Of a DNA stretch of 64,000 bases, positions 24,656 through 33,502 are shown piece by piece. The stretch is from Streptomyces zagrosensis. Its GTDB lineage: Bacteria > Actinomycetota > Actinomycetes > Streptomycetales > Streptomycetaceae. Made by a program: the position numbers and the translations under genes. Location of the stretch: assembly GCF_014203645.1 (NCBI RefSeq), contig NZ_JACHJL010000011.1, positions 241,035-305,034 of the forward strand, in the 5' to 3' direction. The notes beneath the pieces are model-generated. The model ran no database searches and was not told where the DNA came from. It was given only the letters and a program-made list of their open reading frames with translations. Position 1 is the first letter of the stretch. The number at the start of each line of letters is the position of its first letter.

Positions 24656-25741
24656 TCACTGCCGGATCGGCCAGCCCTGCTCGCGTAGCGCGACGGTCAG
24701 CGGCTGCACCGCGTGGGGCTCCACCATCAACTGGATACGGCCTGCCTGCTGGCCGGTCGCGTGCTCGATCCGTACGTCCTCGATGTTGGCCCCGGCGCGG
24801 CCCGCATCGGCGAAGATCTTGGCCAGTTCGCCGGGCTGGTCTCCGATGAGTACCGTCACCGCCTCGTAGGTGGCGGGCGCCGCGCCGTGCTTGCCCGGCA
24901 CCCGGACCCGTCCCGCATTGCCGCGGCGCAACACGTCGGCGATGCCAAGGGCACCGTCGTCACGCTTGTCCTCGTCGCCAGAGTCCAGAGCGCGCAGCGC
25001 GCGTACGGTCTCCTCCAGGTCGGCGGCCAGCTCGGCCAGCACATCGGCGACCGGGCCCGGGTTGGCGGAGAGGATGTCTATCCACATCGCCGGGTCGGAA
25101 GCGGCGATCCTGGTGACGTCCCTGATGCCCTGGCCACACAGCCGTACCGCCGTCTCGTCGGCGTTTTGCAGCCGGGCCGCGACCATGCTGGAGACGAGCT
25201 GCGGGGTGTGGGAGACCAACGCCACAGCCCGGTCATGAGCATCGGCATCCATCACGACGGGCACGGCGTGGCACAGCGCAACCAGTTCGAGTGCCAAATT
25301 GAGCACCTCGGTGTCGGTGTCCCGGGTGGGTGTGAGCACCCATGGACGGCCCTCGAAGAGGTCGGCGCTCGCGGCCAACGGCCCGGAACGCTCACGCCCC
25401 GACATGGGATGCGTGCCCAGGTAGTGGGTCAGGTCACAGCCCTTGGCCTCCAGCGCGCGGCGCGGGCCGCCCTTGACGCTGGCGACGTCGAGATAGCCGC
25501 GCGCGAGGCCGCGCCGCATCGCGTCGGCGAGGGTGTCGGCGACGTGTGCGGGCGGTACGGCGACGATGACCAGGTCCACCGGGCCTTCGGGCTCGGTGTC
25601 GCTGCCCGCGCCGAGTGCGGCTGCGGTCCGTGCCTGTCCCGGGTCGTGGTCCCTGAGGTGCACGTGCACCCCCCTGCCGGCCAGCGCAAGCGCGGCCGAG
25701 GTGCCGATGAGGCCGGTGCCGATGACGAGAGCGGTTCTCAC
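24656..25741 (-). CDS. tyrA: Prephenate dehydrogenase
   Basis: A 361-residue protein. The NAD-binding Rossmann fold starts at once (RTALVIGTGLIGTSAALALAGRG). Dehydrogenase motifs include THYLGTHPMSGRERSGP, with the catalytic His region, and HDRAVALVSHTPQLVSS. A C-terminal ACT-like domain (about residues 285-355: YEAVTVLIGDQPGELAKIFADAG) may bind tyrosine for feedback control. It oxidatively decarboxylates prephenate to 4-hydroxyphenylpyruvate in tyrosine synthesis. Start GTG 25741 with AAGGA 9 nt upstream. An acidic DSGDEDKRDD loop separates the two domains. Confidence 0.95.
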   Translation of the reverse strand: MRTALVIGTGLIGTSAALALAGRGVHVHLRDHDPGQARTAAALGAGSDTEPEGPVDLVIVAVPPAHVADTLADAMRRGLARGYLDVASVKGGPRRALEAKGCDLTHYLGTHPMSGRERSGPLAASADLFEGRPWVLTPTRDTDTEVLNLALELVALCHAVPVVMDADAHDRAVALVSHTPQLVSSMVAARLQNADETAVRLCGQGIRDVTRIAASDPAMWIDILSANPGPVADVLAELAADLEETVRALRALDSGDEDKRDDGALGIADVLRRGNAGRVRVPGKHGAAPATYEAVTVLIGDQPGELAKIFADAGRAGANIEDVRIEHATGQQAGRIQLMVEPHAVQPLTVALREQGWPIRQ

Positions 25742-26016
25742 TGGGTGCTGTCCTTCTACGCGCTGCGGACGTGTCGGGCGTGGCAGGCGTCTCCACGTAC
25801 CGCTTCCCCCGCCACCCTAACCAGCACGGGCCGTCAGCCGTCCCGGCGGCCATCAGTCGAGACGGCTGCGGGGCGGTGAAACCGGCGGGATGAGCGCGGG
25901 ACAAGCGGGACAAGCCAGACGGGTGAGGACAGCCGCGGGCCGGCAAGTGGGTGCGGCGCACTTCCGTGCGGGGCGGACGGGGTACGGAGCGCCTGAATTC
26001 CGGTAGAACGTTCCGC

Positions 26017-26379
26017 ATGATCTTCCATGTGGTTGCCCTGGACGACTGGCTGGCCGCCTCCGACCGCCCGTACGCCCCACGTTCGCTCTCCGACGATGGC
26101 TTCGTGCACTGCTCGCCCAACGAGGCGACGACGCTGGCGGTCGCCACCGCGCGTTTTCGCTACACCATCGGCCCGCTGATGGCGTTGCTCATCGACGAGA
26201 GCAAACTGGACGCCATGGTGCGCTGGGAGGCGGCCGACCCCGAGCCACCGCCAGGCGTACCCCCCTCGACCCAGTTCCCACACGTCTACGGGCACATCAA
26301 CCGAACCGCGGTGGCCGGCATGATGGAGATCAAACGGGACGAGGACGGCCGCGCGGTATCGCTGGGTCCGTGGTCCTGA
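26017..26379 (+). CDS. DUF952 domain protein
   Basis: A 120-residue protein, ATG 26017. It covers the whole small DUF952 domain: IFHVVALDDW, then DDGFVHCSPNEATTLAVA, LLIDESKLDAMVRWE and FPHVYGHINRTAVAG. The conserved His residues suggest an enzyme, but no reaction is established to my knowledge. There is no ribosome binding site; a TAGAAC hexamer 8 nt before the ATG looks like a -10 box, so the transcript is probably leaderless. It stands between tyrA and rluB on the opposite strand. Confidence 0.85.
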   Translation: MIFHVVALDDWLAASDRPYAPRSLSDDGFVHCSPNEATTLAVATARFRYTIGPLMALLIDESKLDAMVRWEAADPEPPPGVPPSTQFPHVYGHINRTAVAGMMEIKRDEDGRAVSLGPWS

Positions 26380-26415
26380 CCGGTGCCGGCGGGAACCCGA
26401 AGGCTTGTTGCGGAC

Positions 26416-26475
26416 CCGGGGCTCACGGTCCGGGGCTCACGGGTCCGGGGCTTTACGGTTTGGGGCTTACGCTCC
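26416..26475. repeat. Degenerate tandem repeat, about 15 bp, four units
   Basis: Successive copies of CCGGGGCTCACGGT-like sequence lie between the converging DUF952 and rluB genes. Units differ by small insertions (CTCACGG, CTCACGGG, CTTTACGG, CTTACG). No dyad of terminator strength is seen. Confidence 0.6.
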
Positions 26476-26545
26476 CAGCCGAGGCCCCTCATAGCCCGTC
26501 GTAGCCCGCCGGCAGCCCGCGGGCCCGACCGGCAACCCGGCTCGG

Positions 26546-27817
26546 CTAGAGGTCCACCTCACGCATCAGCATCCCGACCTCCGTGTTGGTCAGCCGCCGC
26601 AGCCATCCCGACTTCTGAGCGCCCAGCGGGATCGGGCCAAAGCTCGTGCGGACCAGCTTTTCGACCGGGAAGCCGGCCTCGGAGAGCATGCGGCGCACGA
26701 TGTGCTTGCGGCCCTCGTGCAGCGTGACCTCGACCAGGTAGTTCTTGCCGACGTTCTCGACGACCTTGAACTGGTCGGCGCGGGCGAAGCCGTCCTCCAG
26801 GGGGATACCGTCCTTCAACTGCTTGCCCAGGTCGCGCGGGATGGGGCCCTGGATCGCCGCTAGGTAGGTCTTCTTGACCCCGTACCGCGGGTGAGTGAGA
26901 CGGTGTGCAAGCTCACCATGGTTGGTGAGCAGAATGAGGCCCTCGGTCTCCGTGTCGAGACGACCCACGTGGAAAAGCCGGGTCTCACGGTTGGTGACGT
27001 AGTCGCCGAGGCACTGGCGGCCGTCCGGGTCCTCCATGGTAGAGACGACTCCGGCGGGCTTGTTCAGGGCGAAGAAGAGATACGACTGGGTGGCCACGGT
27101 AAGCCCGTCCACCTTGATCTCATCCTTGTCCGGGTCAACGCGCAGCCCCTGCTCGGTGACGATCTGCCCGTTCACCTCGACCCTGGCCCGGTCGATCAGT
27201 TCCTCGCAGGCTCGCCGCGAGCCCATGCCCGCGCGGGCAAGCACCTTCTGTAGCCGCTCGCCCTCCTGCTCACCGAACGTCTTGGGCGTACTGACCCGCG
27301 GCTTGTCGTGCCGGGCCCGGTTGCGCTCCTCGATCTGGGCATCCAGCTCACGGGGTCGCGCCGGAGATGGACGACCCCGGCCAGCGCCGGGGCGCCCTGC
27401 CGCACCACCGCGGCCACCAGCAGCACCGCCGCGGCCACCGGGAGCACCGCCACCGGAACGCCCGGCCGCACCGCCCCGACCACCGGGGGCACCGCCCCGA
27501 CCACTGGGAGCACCGCCTCGGCCACTGGGAGCACCGCCCCTACCACCGGTGGCACCGCCTCGGCCACCCGCGGCCTGGCCGCCGCGGCCACCGCTCTGCG
27601 AGCCGCCCTTGGGTGCACCCTTCGCACCGCCGTCGGAGCTGCTCGCCCTGCCGACGCCGCCTGGCCTGTTGGCGCCCGACTGGCCCGTGTCGCCGACGTC
27701 GTAACGGCGCTCCTCGGGCCGAGGGCTGTCCGAGCGTCGCGGCTTGTCGTCACGCCTGCCGCCACCCCCGCCTCGGGGGTTCCGGTTGCCGCCGCTGTTC
27801 CTGTCACTGCTTCGCAT
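26546..27817 (-). CDS. rluB: 23S rRNA pseudouridine synthase RluB/RsuA family with an RGG-rich N-terminal extension
   Basis: A 423-residue protein. The catalytic half (about residues 185-423) has an S4 RNA-binding domain (ERLQKVLARAGMGSRRACEE) and the RsuA/RluB signature GRLDTETEGLILLTN with the catalytic Asp, then EGRKHIVRRML. It isomerises a uridine in 23S rRNA. The first 180 residues are a disordered Gly/Arg/Ala tract of repeated GGRGGA units, encoded by roughly 18-bp tandem repeats (about 27410-27600) and resembling eukaryotic RGG RNA-binding tails. ATG 27817 shares one base with the scpB stop. It is the last gene of the parA-RHH-scpA-scpB-rluB run. Confidence 0.93.
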   Translation of the reverse strand: MRSSDRNSGGNRNPRGGGGGRRDDKPRRSDSPRPEERRYDVGDTGQSGANRPGGVGRASSSDGGAKGAPKGGSQSGGRGGQAAGGRGGATGGRGGAPSGRGGAPSGRGGAPGGRGGAAGRSGGGAPGGRGGAAGGRGGAAGRPGAGRGRPSPARPRELDAQIEERNRARHDKPRVSTPKTFGEQEGERLQKVLARAGMGSRRACEELIDRARVEVNGQIVTEQGLRVDPDKDEIKVDGLTVATQSYLFFALNKPAGVVSTMEDPDGRQCLGDYVTNRETRLFHVGRLDTETEGLILLTNHGELAHRLTHPRYGVKKTYLAAIQGPIPRDLGKQLKDGIPLEDGFARADQFKVVENVGKNYLVEVTLHEGRKHIVRRMLSEAGFPVEKLVRTSFGPIPLGAQKSGWLRRLTNTEVGMLMREVDL

Positions 27818-28599
27818 CAAGGTTCCGTAGTCGAGTGGGCCGTCGTGGTGTCTGCGTCGTCCGGTGCGTCCGGATCAAATGAGGGGACTCCCTCAAGCGA
27901 GTCCGCCTCAACGGCGTCCACCTCCGGCAGGAACGGTGCCAGCTCGGGCAACTCGTCCAGGCCACGCAGGCCCATTCGCTCCAGAAAGTAGTTCGTCGTC
28001 CTGTACAGGATCGCACCTGTTTCGGGTTCCGTGCCCGCCTCTTGCACCAGACCGCGCTGTAGGAGGGTTCGCATCACGCCGTCGCAGTTCACTCCGCGTA
28101 CGGCGGAGACGCGCGAACGGCTGACCGGTTGACGGTACGCGACAACGGCCAGGGTCTCCAATGCGGCCTGGGTGAGTCTGGCCTGCTGGCCGTCGAGCAC
28201 AAAGCCCTCAACGGCCGCGGCGTACTCGGGACGGGTGTAAAACCGCCAGCCGCCTGCGACCAGGCGCAGCTCGAAGCCGCGGCCCTGCCTGGTGTACTCA
28301 TCGGCCAGCTCCCGCACCGCATCGGCCACCACACGCCGGGGCCGACCCAGCACCTTGGCCAGGTGTTCCTCGGTCGCCGGCTCGTCGATCACCATCAGCA
28401 CCGCCTCCAGGGCGGGCCGCAACTCCAACTCGGCGACACCATCGGCCACGGCACCGTCAGGCACGTCAGGCACGTCAGGCACGTCAGGCACGTCAGGCTC
28501 AAGAGTGACCGCTTGCCGCTGCTCGTCCTTGTCCGCTGCCTGCTCTGCCTGCCCTGTCAGCCCTGCCTGCCCTGTCAGCAGCTCGTCCCGCTCGGTCAC
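27817..28599 (-). CDS. scpB: Segregation and condensation protein B
   Basis: A 260-residue protein, start GTG 28599 overlapping the scpA stop (GTGA) with GGGAGG 6 nt upstream. Two winged-helix domains lie at about residues 60-230 (LRPALEAVLMVIDEPATEEHLAKVLG, split here as LRPALEAVLMVIDEP and ATEEHLAKVLG; then VAYRQPVSRSRVSAVRGVN). ScpB dimers join ScpA and SMC in the chromosome-organising condensin complex. The N-terminal tail is acidic and includes a DVP triplet repeated four times (DNA repeat of 12 bp, 28455-28500). Confidence 0.93.
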   Translation of the reverse strand: MTERDELLTGQAGLTGQAEQAADKDEQRQAVTLEPDVPDVPDVPDVPDGAVADGVAELELRPALEAVLMVIDEPATEEHLAKVLGRPRRVVADAVRELADEYTRQGRGFELRLVAGGWRFYTRPEYAAAVEGFVLDGQQARLTQAALETLAVVAYRQPVSRSRVSAVRGVNCDGVMRTLLQRGLVQEAGTEPETGAILYRTTNYFLERMGLRGLDELPELAPFLPEVDAVEADSLEGVPSFDPDAPDDADTTTAHSTTEP

Positions 28600-30095
28600 C
28601 GCCCCGCCTCCCACTCGCCGTCCCGCCCGGGCTGCCCCGGCTTGCCCGCCTCACCCGATACATCCGGCACGCCTGACACATCAGAGACACCTGACGCACC
28701 CGACACATCTGGCGTCTGTGGCCCCGCCCAGTCCTCCGTGGTGTCCGGCTCGGCCGCGCTGACCGCCGGGTCCGGGCGGGCGCCCGGACCCTCGACCGCC
28801 GCCCGTGCTTCCGTGCTCCGTGCGCCCGTGCTCCGTGCGCCCGGTTCCTGGTCGAACTCGTCGGTGACCTGCGGGCGTTCGCCCTCCGCCCCGGTCCAGC
28901 GCACGAGCAGCGCGCCCAGCGCCTCGTCTTGGTCGAGGGCGATGACCCGTTCCCGGTACAGCTCAAGCAGCGCGAGAAAGCGTGCCACGATGGTGAGGGT
29001 GTCGGGGGCGTCTGCGGTCAGGGTCTGAAAGTCGGCCACGCCCAACTCGCGCAGCCTGGCCATGACGACGTCGGCCTGCTCCCTGACACTGACCAGCGGC
29101 GCGTGGATGTGGTCCACGTACACCTGCGGCTTGGCCCTGGGCTGCATCGCCTTCACGGCCAGCTTCGCGAACCCCGCGGCCCCTATCCGGATCACCACCT
29201 CCGGCAGCAGTTCGGCGTGGTGCGGTTCCAAGCCGACGGTACGGGGGTAGCGCCGGGCCTCGTCGTCGAGCCGCTCCTGGAAGATATCGGCGATGCGTTT
29301 GTACGCCCGGTATTGGAGCAGCCGCGCGAACAGCAGGTCCCGGGCTTCGAGGAGGGCGAGGTCCGCCTCGTCCTCAACCTCGGCGGACGGCAGCAGCCGG
29401 GCCGCCTTGAGATCAAGCAACGTCGCGGCGACCACCAGGAATTCGGTGGTCTGGTCGAGGTCCCAGTCCGGGCCCATGGCGCGGATATGGATCATGAACT
29501 CGTCGGTGACCTTGGACAGGGCGACCTCGGTCACATCCATCTTGTGCCGGGAGATGAGCTGGAGGAGGAGGTCGAAGGGGCCCGCGAAGTTGGCAAGCCG
29601 GACCGTGAACCGTCCGTCGTCGGGCACCGTTCTCGTGCCCGTTTGTGTGGCCGCGTCGGCCGCTGGGCCGGCTGCGGGCTGCGCCTGGGGTGCCGTTGCC
29701 GCAGCCGCTTCCCGTACCGCCTCCGCTGGCCCTCCCGCGGCTTGTCCCTCCGCTTCCTCCAGTCCCTCCGCGGCCTTCGGCCCGGCTTCGACCGTCGCCG
29801 CGTCGGGCGCCACGTCGCGGGCGCCGGCCCCCGCGACGGCGAGCGGCTCGGCCTCAGCAGCCCCTTCCCGGGCCGCAGCGGGGCCCTCAGCGCCCGCAGG
29901 CCCATCAACCGGCCCCTCATCCCGGTCCGACGCTCGCAGCGCCTCCCGCGCCGGTTCACCCGGTTCAGCGGTCGTGGCCGGGTGCTCGGGCGGATGCGTT
30001 GGCCGCTGGCCCTGTTGCGCGCCCGGGCCCCGGCCAAGGCTCCGGCGGTTGCCGCGCGGGGGCATGGGCGGGGTGGGGTCGGCGTTCGTGGGCAT
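28596..30095 (-). CDS. scpA: Segregation and condensation protein A, with long disordered flanks
   Basis: A 499-residue protein, about twice the usual ScpA length. The kleisin domain is at about residues 158-400: FTVRLANFAGPFDLLLQLIS, EVALSKVTDEFMIHI, EFLVVAATLLDLKAARLLP and DDEARRYPRTVG. It bridges the SMC heads together with ScpB. The first 155 residues are Ala/Pro/Glu-rich and the last 100 are acidic with repeated DVSG units; both are probably disordered. ATG 30095 was chosen as the first start outside non-homologous sequence; its ribosome binding site is weak. Confidence 0.92.
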   Translation of the reverse strand: MPTNADPTPPMPPRGNRRSLGRGPGAQQGQRPTHPPEHPATTAEPGEPAREALRASDRDEGPVDGPAGAEGPAAAREGAAEAEPLAVAGAGARDVAPDAATVEAGPKAAEGLEEAEGQAAGGPAEAVREAAAATAPQAQPAAGPAADAATQTGTRTVPDDGRFTVRLANFAGPFDLLLQLISRHKMDVTEVALSKVTDEFMIHIRAMGPDWDLDQTTEFLVVAATLLDLKAARLLPSAEVEDEADLALLEARDLLFARLLQYRAYKRIADIFQERLDDEARRYPRTVGLEPHHAELLPEVVIRIGAAGFAKLAVKAMQPRAKPQVYVDHIHAPLVSVREQADVVMARLRELGVADFQTLTADAPDTLTIVARFLALLELYRERVIALDQDEALGALLVRWTGAEGERPQVTDEFDQEPGARSTGARSTEARAAVEGPGARPDPAVSAAEPDTTEDWAGPQTPDVSGASGVSDVSGVPDVSGEAGKPGQPGRDGEWEAGR

Positions 30096-30186
30096 CGGGG
30101 TCCAAGGTGCGGGGAGCGGGCGGAACGCCCGTACGAGCGGGCAGGCTACCGCCGCCACCCCGCGATATGCGGGATCTCCGCGCCGG

Positions 30187-30756
30187 TCAGCGACCGCGCA
30201 GACGGCGTACGAGAATGCTCGCGTCGCCTCGGGACTCCAGATCGGCGAGCACGACCGCCACCGCCTCGCGGACGATGCGGCCACGGTCCACGGCGAGGCC
30301 GTGCTCTCCGCGCAGCACGAGCCGCGCGTGCTCTAGGTCCATGAGCTCCTCGGCGGAGACGTAGACCGTGATCTTCTCGTCGTGACGCTCTCGGCCGCTG
30401 GGCCGCCTGTTCGCGGCCCGACTTCGGCGGCGGGCCTGCGCGGTCGGCGTCGGCCCGTCCTGTTGCTGACGGCCCTTGGGCCGGTCCTGTGTGGCTGACG
30501 GGTGCCGCTCGGCTCCCTGCTCCTGGCTGGCTTCTCGGCTATCTCGTCCAGCCGCCGCCTGCTCCCCCGCATCCGCCGGACGCCGTGCCCCATCGGAGGC
30601 CGCGGCGTCGCCTTCGGGCGCCGGGGCCGGCACCCGACCGCGGCCATCGGCGGGCAGCGCCCTGTCCTCGCCATTGGTCTGGCGGCGAGGAGAGGACGCC
30701 TGTAGAGCCGTGCCCCCGGTCGTACGGAACAGTTCGTCGGCGCCGGGCAGACTCAC
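30187..30756 (-). CDS. Small RHH-like protein between parA and scpA
   Basis: A 189-residue protein. The last 65 residues (EKITVYVSAEELMDLEHARL, then DRGRIVREAVAVVLADLE) look like a ribbon-helix-helix DNA-binding unit: one beta strand and two helices. The first 120 are low-complexity and basic. The GTG at 30756 overlaps the parA stop as GTGA; a GTG at 30768 is an alternative. Its place between an orphan ParA ATPase and ScpA suggests that it is the ParA partner, in the role ParB or CopG-type proteins play elsewhere. This is inference. Confidence 0.78.
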   Translation of the reverse strand: MSLPGADELFRTTGGTALQASSPRRQTNGEDRALPADGRGRVPAPAPEGDAAASDGARRPADAGEQAAAGRDSREASQEQGAERHPSATQDRPKGRQQQDGPTPTAQARRRSRAANRRPSGRERHDEKITVYVSAEELMDLEHARLVLRGEHGLAVDRGRIVREAVAVVLADLESRGDASILVRRLRGR

Positions 30757-31913
30757 TCGGCGGGACACCGGGCGAGCACCTCCCTGGCGAGCTGGCGGTA
30801 CGCGGCGGCGCCGACCGAGTTGGACGCGTACGTGGTGATCGGCTCGCCGGCGACGGTCGTCTCCGGGAAGCGGACGGTGCGGCCGATGACCGTGTGGTAG
30901 ACGTGATCGTCAAACGCCTCGACGACACGAGCAAGGACCTCACGGCTGTGCACCGTGCGGGAGTCGTACATCGTGGCGAGGATGCCGTCCAACTCCAGGT
31001 CGGGGTTGAGCCGCTCCTGCACCTTCTCGATCGTCTCGGTGAGCAGCGCCACACCTCGCAGCGCGAAGAACTCGCACTCCAGCGGGACGATGACCTTGTG
31101 CGCCGCGGTCAGGGCGTTCACGGTCAGCAAGCCGAGCGAGGGCTGGCAGTCGATGACGATGTAGTCGTAGTCGGGAAGCAGCGGCTTCAACGCCCGCTGC
31201 AACGTGGACTCGCGAGCCACCTCACTGACCAACTGCACCTCGGCGGCCGACAAGTCGATATTGCTCGGCAGCAGATCCATGTTCGGAACGGCCGTCTTGA
31301 GCAGCACCTCGTCGGCGGCCATGCCCCGCTCCATGAGCAGGTTGTAGACCGTGAGGTCGAGTTCCATCGGGTTCACGCCGAGGCCGACCGACAGGGCGCC
31401 CTGCGGGTCGAAGTCAACGAGCAGCACCCGACGGCCGTACTCGGCGAGCGCGGCACCCAGGTTGATGGTCGAGGTGGTCTTGCCGACCCCGCCCTTCTGG
31501 TTGCACATCGCGATGATCGTCGCGGGGCCGTGCTCGGTGAGCGGCCCGGGAATGGGGAAGTACGGGAGCGGGCGCCCGGTGGGGCCAACGCGCTCACGGC
31601 GCTGTCGGGCCGCATCGGGCGCGAGCGTGGCCGCGTACTCGGGATCAGGCTCGTACTCGGCGTCGGGGTCGTAGAAGCGCCCCTCGGGCATTGCGTCGTA
31701 GTCGGCGAAGGTGGCGGGGTCGGCCCCGCCCTGCTCGCCGGCCATGGCGTTCACGTGTTGGCCATCCATACTCTGGTGGGCTCTCGTCATGCTCTGGCGG
31801 GCAGCGAAGGTGTGGACAGCGACGGAGCCGACAGCCCGTTGCCCCAAGGGACTCTGGCCCCGCGCACCCATTCCTGGTTGACCACCCCCGGGAGAAAATG
31901 TCGACTCATCCAC
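30753..31913 (-). CDS. ParA-family ATPase
   Basis: A 386-residue protein with a 120-residue low-complexity N-terminal extension. The deviant Walker A is CNQKGGVGKTTSTINLG (about residues 137-153), followed by VLLVDFDPQGALSVGLG and YIVIDCQPSLGLLT. The family organises DNA or protein cargo by ATP-driven dimerisation on the nucleoid. This is not the ParA beside oriC (no parB or parS is nearby); it heads the conserved block with scpAB and rluB. The GTG at 31913 has AAGGAGGT about 10 nt upstream. Confidence 0.92.
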   Translation of the reverse strand: MDESTFSPGGGQPGMGARGQSPLGQRAVGSVAVHTFAARQSMTRAHQSMDGQHVNAMAGEQGGADPATFADYDAMPEGRFYDPDAEYEPDPEYAATLAPDAARQRRERVGPTGRPLPYFPIPGPLTEHGPATIIAMCNQKGGVGKTTSTINLGAALAEYGRRVLLVDFDPQGALSVGLGVNPMELDLTVYNLLMERGMAADEVLLKTAVPNMDLLPSNIDLSAAEVQLVSEVARESTLQRALKPLLPDYDYIVIDCQPSLGLLTVNALTAAHKVIVPLECEFFALRGVALLTETIEKVQERLNPDLELDGILATMYDSRTVHSREVLARVVEAFDDHVYHTVIGRTVRFPETTVAGEPITTYASNSVGAAAYRQLAREVLARCPAE

Positions 31914-32185
31914 AAGTCGTCCTACCTCCTTGGTGACCAGGAAATTTCTCGATTGGTCAGCGTGACACCATGCCGACGGTTGGCGACTCTATGGCGTGTC
32001 GGCGGTTCGCAGCAACACAATCCGCCGGACGCGGCCCGATCTGTCGGCAACGGAACACTCGGATGTCAAGGGCAGAGGGCGCTCGTCATCGAGGTTTCGC
32101 AGCCGCGCAAAGCGGCTAAAAAGTTGTGTTCAAGGCGAGTTGATAAGCCGCCATATTGCGCGCGCTCACGGGCGCGTCACGGAAG
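31914..32185. other. Upstream region of parA
   Basis: About 270 bp between the ald terminator and the parA start, AT-richer than its surroundings. A dyad with TGACC/GGTCA ends around a GAAATTTC palindrome (about 31934-31959) overlaps where the parA promoter should be. Confidence 0.45.
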
Positions 32186-32227
32186 CCCGTGGCCGGGCCT
32201 CGCCGCTCGACAAGGCCCGGCCACGGG
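32186..32227 (-). terminator. Hairpin terminator of alanine dehydrogenase
   Basis: Perfect 15-bp arms (32186-32200 and 32213-32227) with a 12-nt loop, beginning 27 bp after the ald stop on the minus strand. Confidence 0.8.
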
Positions 32228-32254
32228 TTCGGTGTTGACGCGTCTATCGTCGGT

Positions 32255-33379
32255 TCAGCCCAGCAGGGAGCTCAGTTCGACGGCGGCGAGCCCGTGCGCC
32301 TCGGCGACCGGACCGTAAACGACCTGGCCCTTATGGGTGTTGAGGCCCTTGGCGAGTGCGGCGTCCCGGCGCAGCGCCTCGCGCCAGCCACGGTTCGCCA
32401 CCTCGACGATGTACGGCAGCGTGGCGTTGGTGAGCGCATGGGTGGAGGTGTTGGGCACCGCACCCGGCATGTTGGCAACGCAGTAGAAGACCGAGTCGTG
32501 CACCTGGAAGGTCGGCTCGGCGTGAGTGGTCGGACGCGAGTCCTCGAAGCAGCCACCCTGATCGATCGCAATATCGACAAGTACACTTCCCGGCTTCATC
32601 CGGGACACGAGCTCGTTGGTGACGAGCTTCGGCGCCTTGGCGCCCGGGATGAGGACGGCGCCGATCACCAGGTCGGCGTCGAGGACGGCCCGCTCCAGCT
32701 CGTACGCGTTGGAGGTGATCGTCTGCACCTTGGTGCCGAAGATCTTGTCGGCCTCGCGCAGCTTGTTGATGTCCTTGTCGAGCAGCGTGACGTGGAAGCC
32801 CATGCCGATGGCGATCTGCGCGGCGTTCCAACCGGAGACACCGCCACCGATCACCACGGCCTTGCCCGCCTGCACGCCGGGCACGCCACCCGGCAGTACG
32901 CCGCGGCCACCGGCCGAGCGCATCAGGTGGTAGGCGCCGACCTGCGGGGCGATGCGCCCGGCAACCTCGGACATCGGCGCGAGCAGCGGGAGCTGCCGGC
33001 CCGCGGTCTCCACCGTCTCGTACGCGATGGCGGTGGTGCCGGACTCCAGGAGCGCATCCGTGCACTCGCGGGACGCGGCCAGGTGGAGGTAGGTGAACAG
33101 GGTCTGGTCCTTGCGCAGGCGGTGGTACTCCTGCGCGATCGGCTCCTTGACCTTGAGCAGCAGGTCAGCGGTGGCCCACACCTCGTCAGCGGTGCCAAGG
33201 ATGTTCGCACCGGCGCCGGTGTACTCCTCGTCCGCGATCGAGGAGCCGAGGCCAGCGCCCTGCTCGATGAACACCTGGTGGCCATGGCGCACGAGCTCGT
33301 GCACACCAGCGGGGGTGATGGCCACCCGGAACTCGTTGTTCTTGACCTCGCGGGGGATGCCGACCTTCACGTCGATCAC
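32255..33379 (-). CDS. ald: Alanine dehydrogenase
   Basis: A 374-residue protein of normal length. KVGIPREVKNNEFRVAITPAG and GLGSSIADEEY mark the catalytic domain. The NAD fold has VVIGGGVSGWNAAQIAIGMG, then DVAIDQGGCFEDS-like sequence (VDIAIDQGGCFEDSRPTTH). It interconverts L-alanine and pyruvate with NAD, feeding carbon and nitrogen from alanine. The GTG at 33379 (MIDVKVG) has AAGGA only 2 nt upstream. The GTG at 33370 sits 11 nt from the same motif and may be the real start. It is followed by a strong terminator. Confidence 0.95.
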   Translation of the reverse strand: MIDVKVGIPREVKNNEFRVAITPAGVHELVRHGHQVFIEQGAGLGSSIADEEYTGAGANILGTADEVWATADLLLKVKEPIAQEYHRLRKDQTLFTYLHLAASRECTDALLESGTTAIAYETVETAGRQLPLLAPMSEVAGRIAPQVGAYHLMRSAGGRGVLPGGVPGVQAGKAVVIGGGVSGWNAAQIAIGMGFHVTLLDKDINKLREADKIFGTKVQTITSNAYELERAVLDADLVIGAVLIPGAKAPKLVTNELVSRMKPGSVLVDIAIDQGGCFEDSRPTTHAEPTFQVHDSVFYCVANMPGAVPNTSTHALTNATLPYIVEVANRGWREALRRDAALAKGLNTHKGQVVYGPVAEAHGLAAVELSSLLG

Positions 33380-33502
33380 GGTCCTTGATTCTGGGGTTTT
33401 CCGGACAAAAACGGTCATGCGTGTGCACACCGGAAACGACCGTGACGGTCGCCGTAATCCCAGTCTAATGAAGGATGACGTGCTGTCTAGCCTTGCATTG
33501 CA

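Noticed and set aside
28455..28500. Short evenly spaced GTCAGGCAC repeats that look CRISPR-like
   Set aside because: The period is 12 bp with no spacers. They encode repeated DVP units in scpB.
30753..31913. ParA as the oriC-proximal ParA of the ParABS system
   Set aside because: No parB follows and no parS-like GTTTCACGTGAAAC site was seen; the neighbours are scpAB.
30489..32318. Plus-strand open frame of 609 codons opposite parA and its neighbours
   Set aside because: A shadow of the minus-strand genes; it has no domain, ribosome binding site or plausible start.
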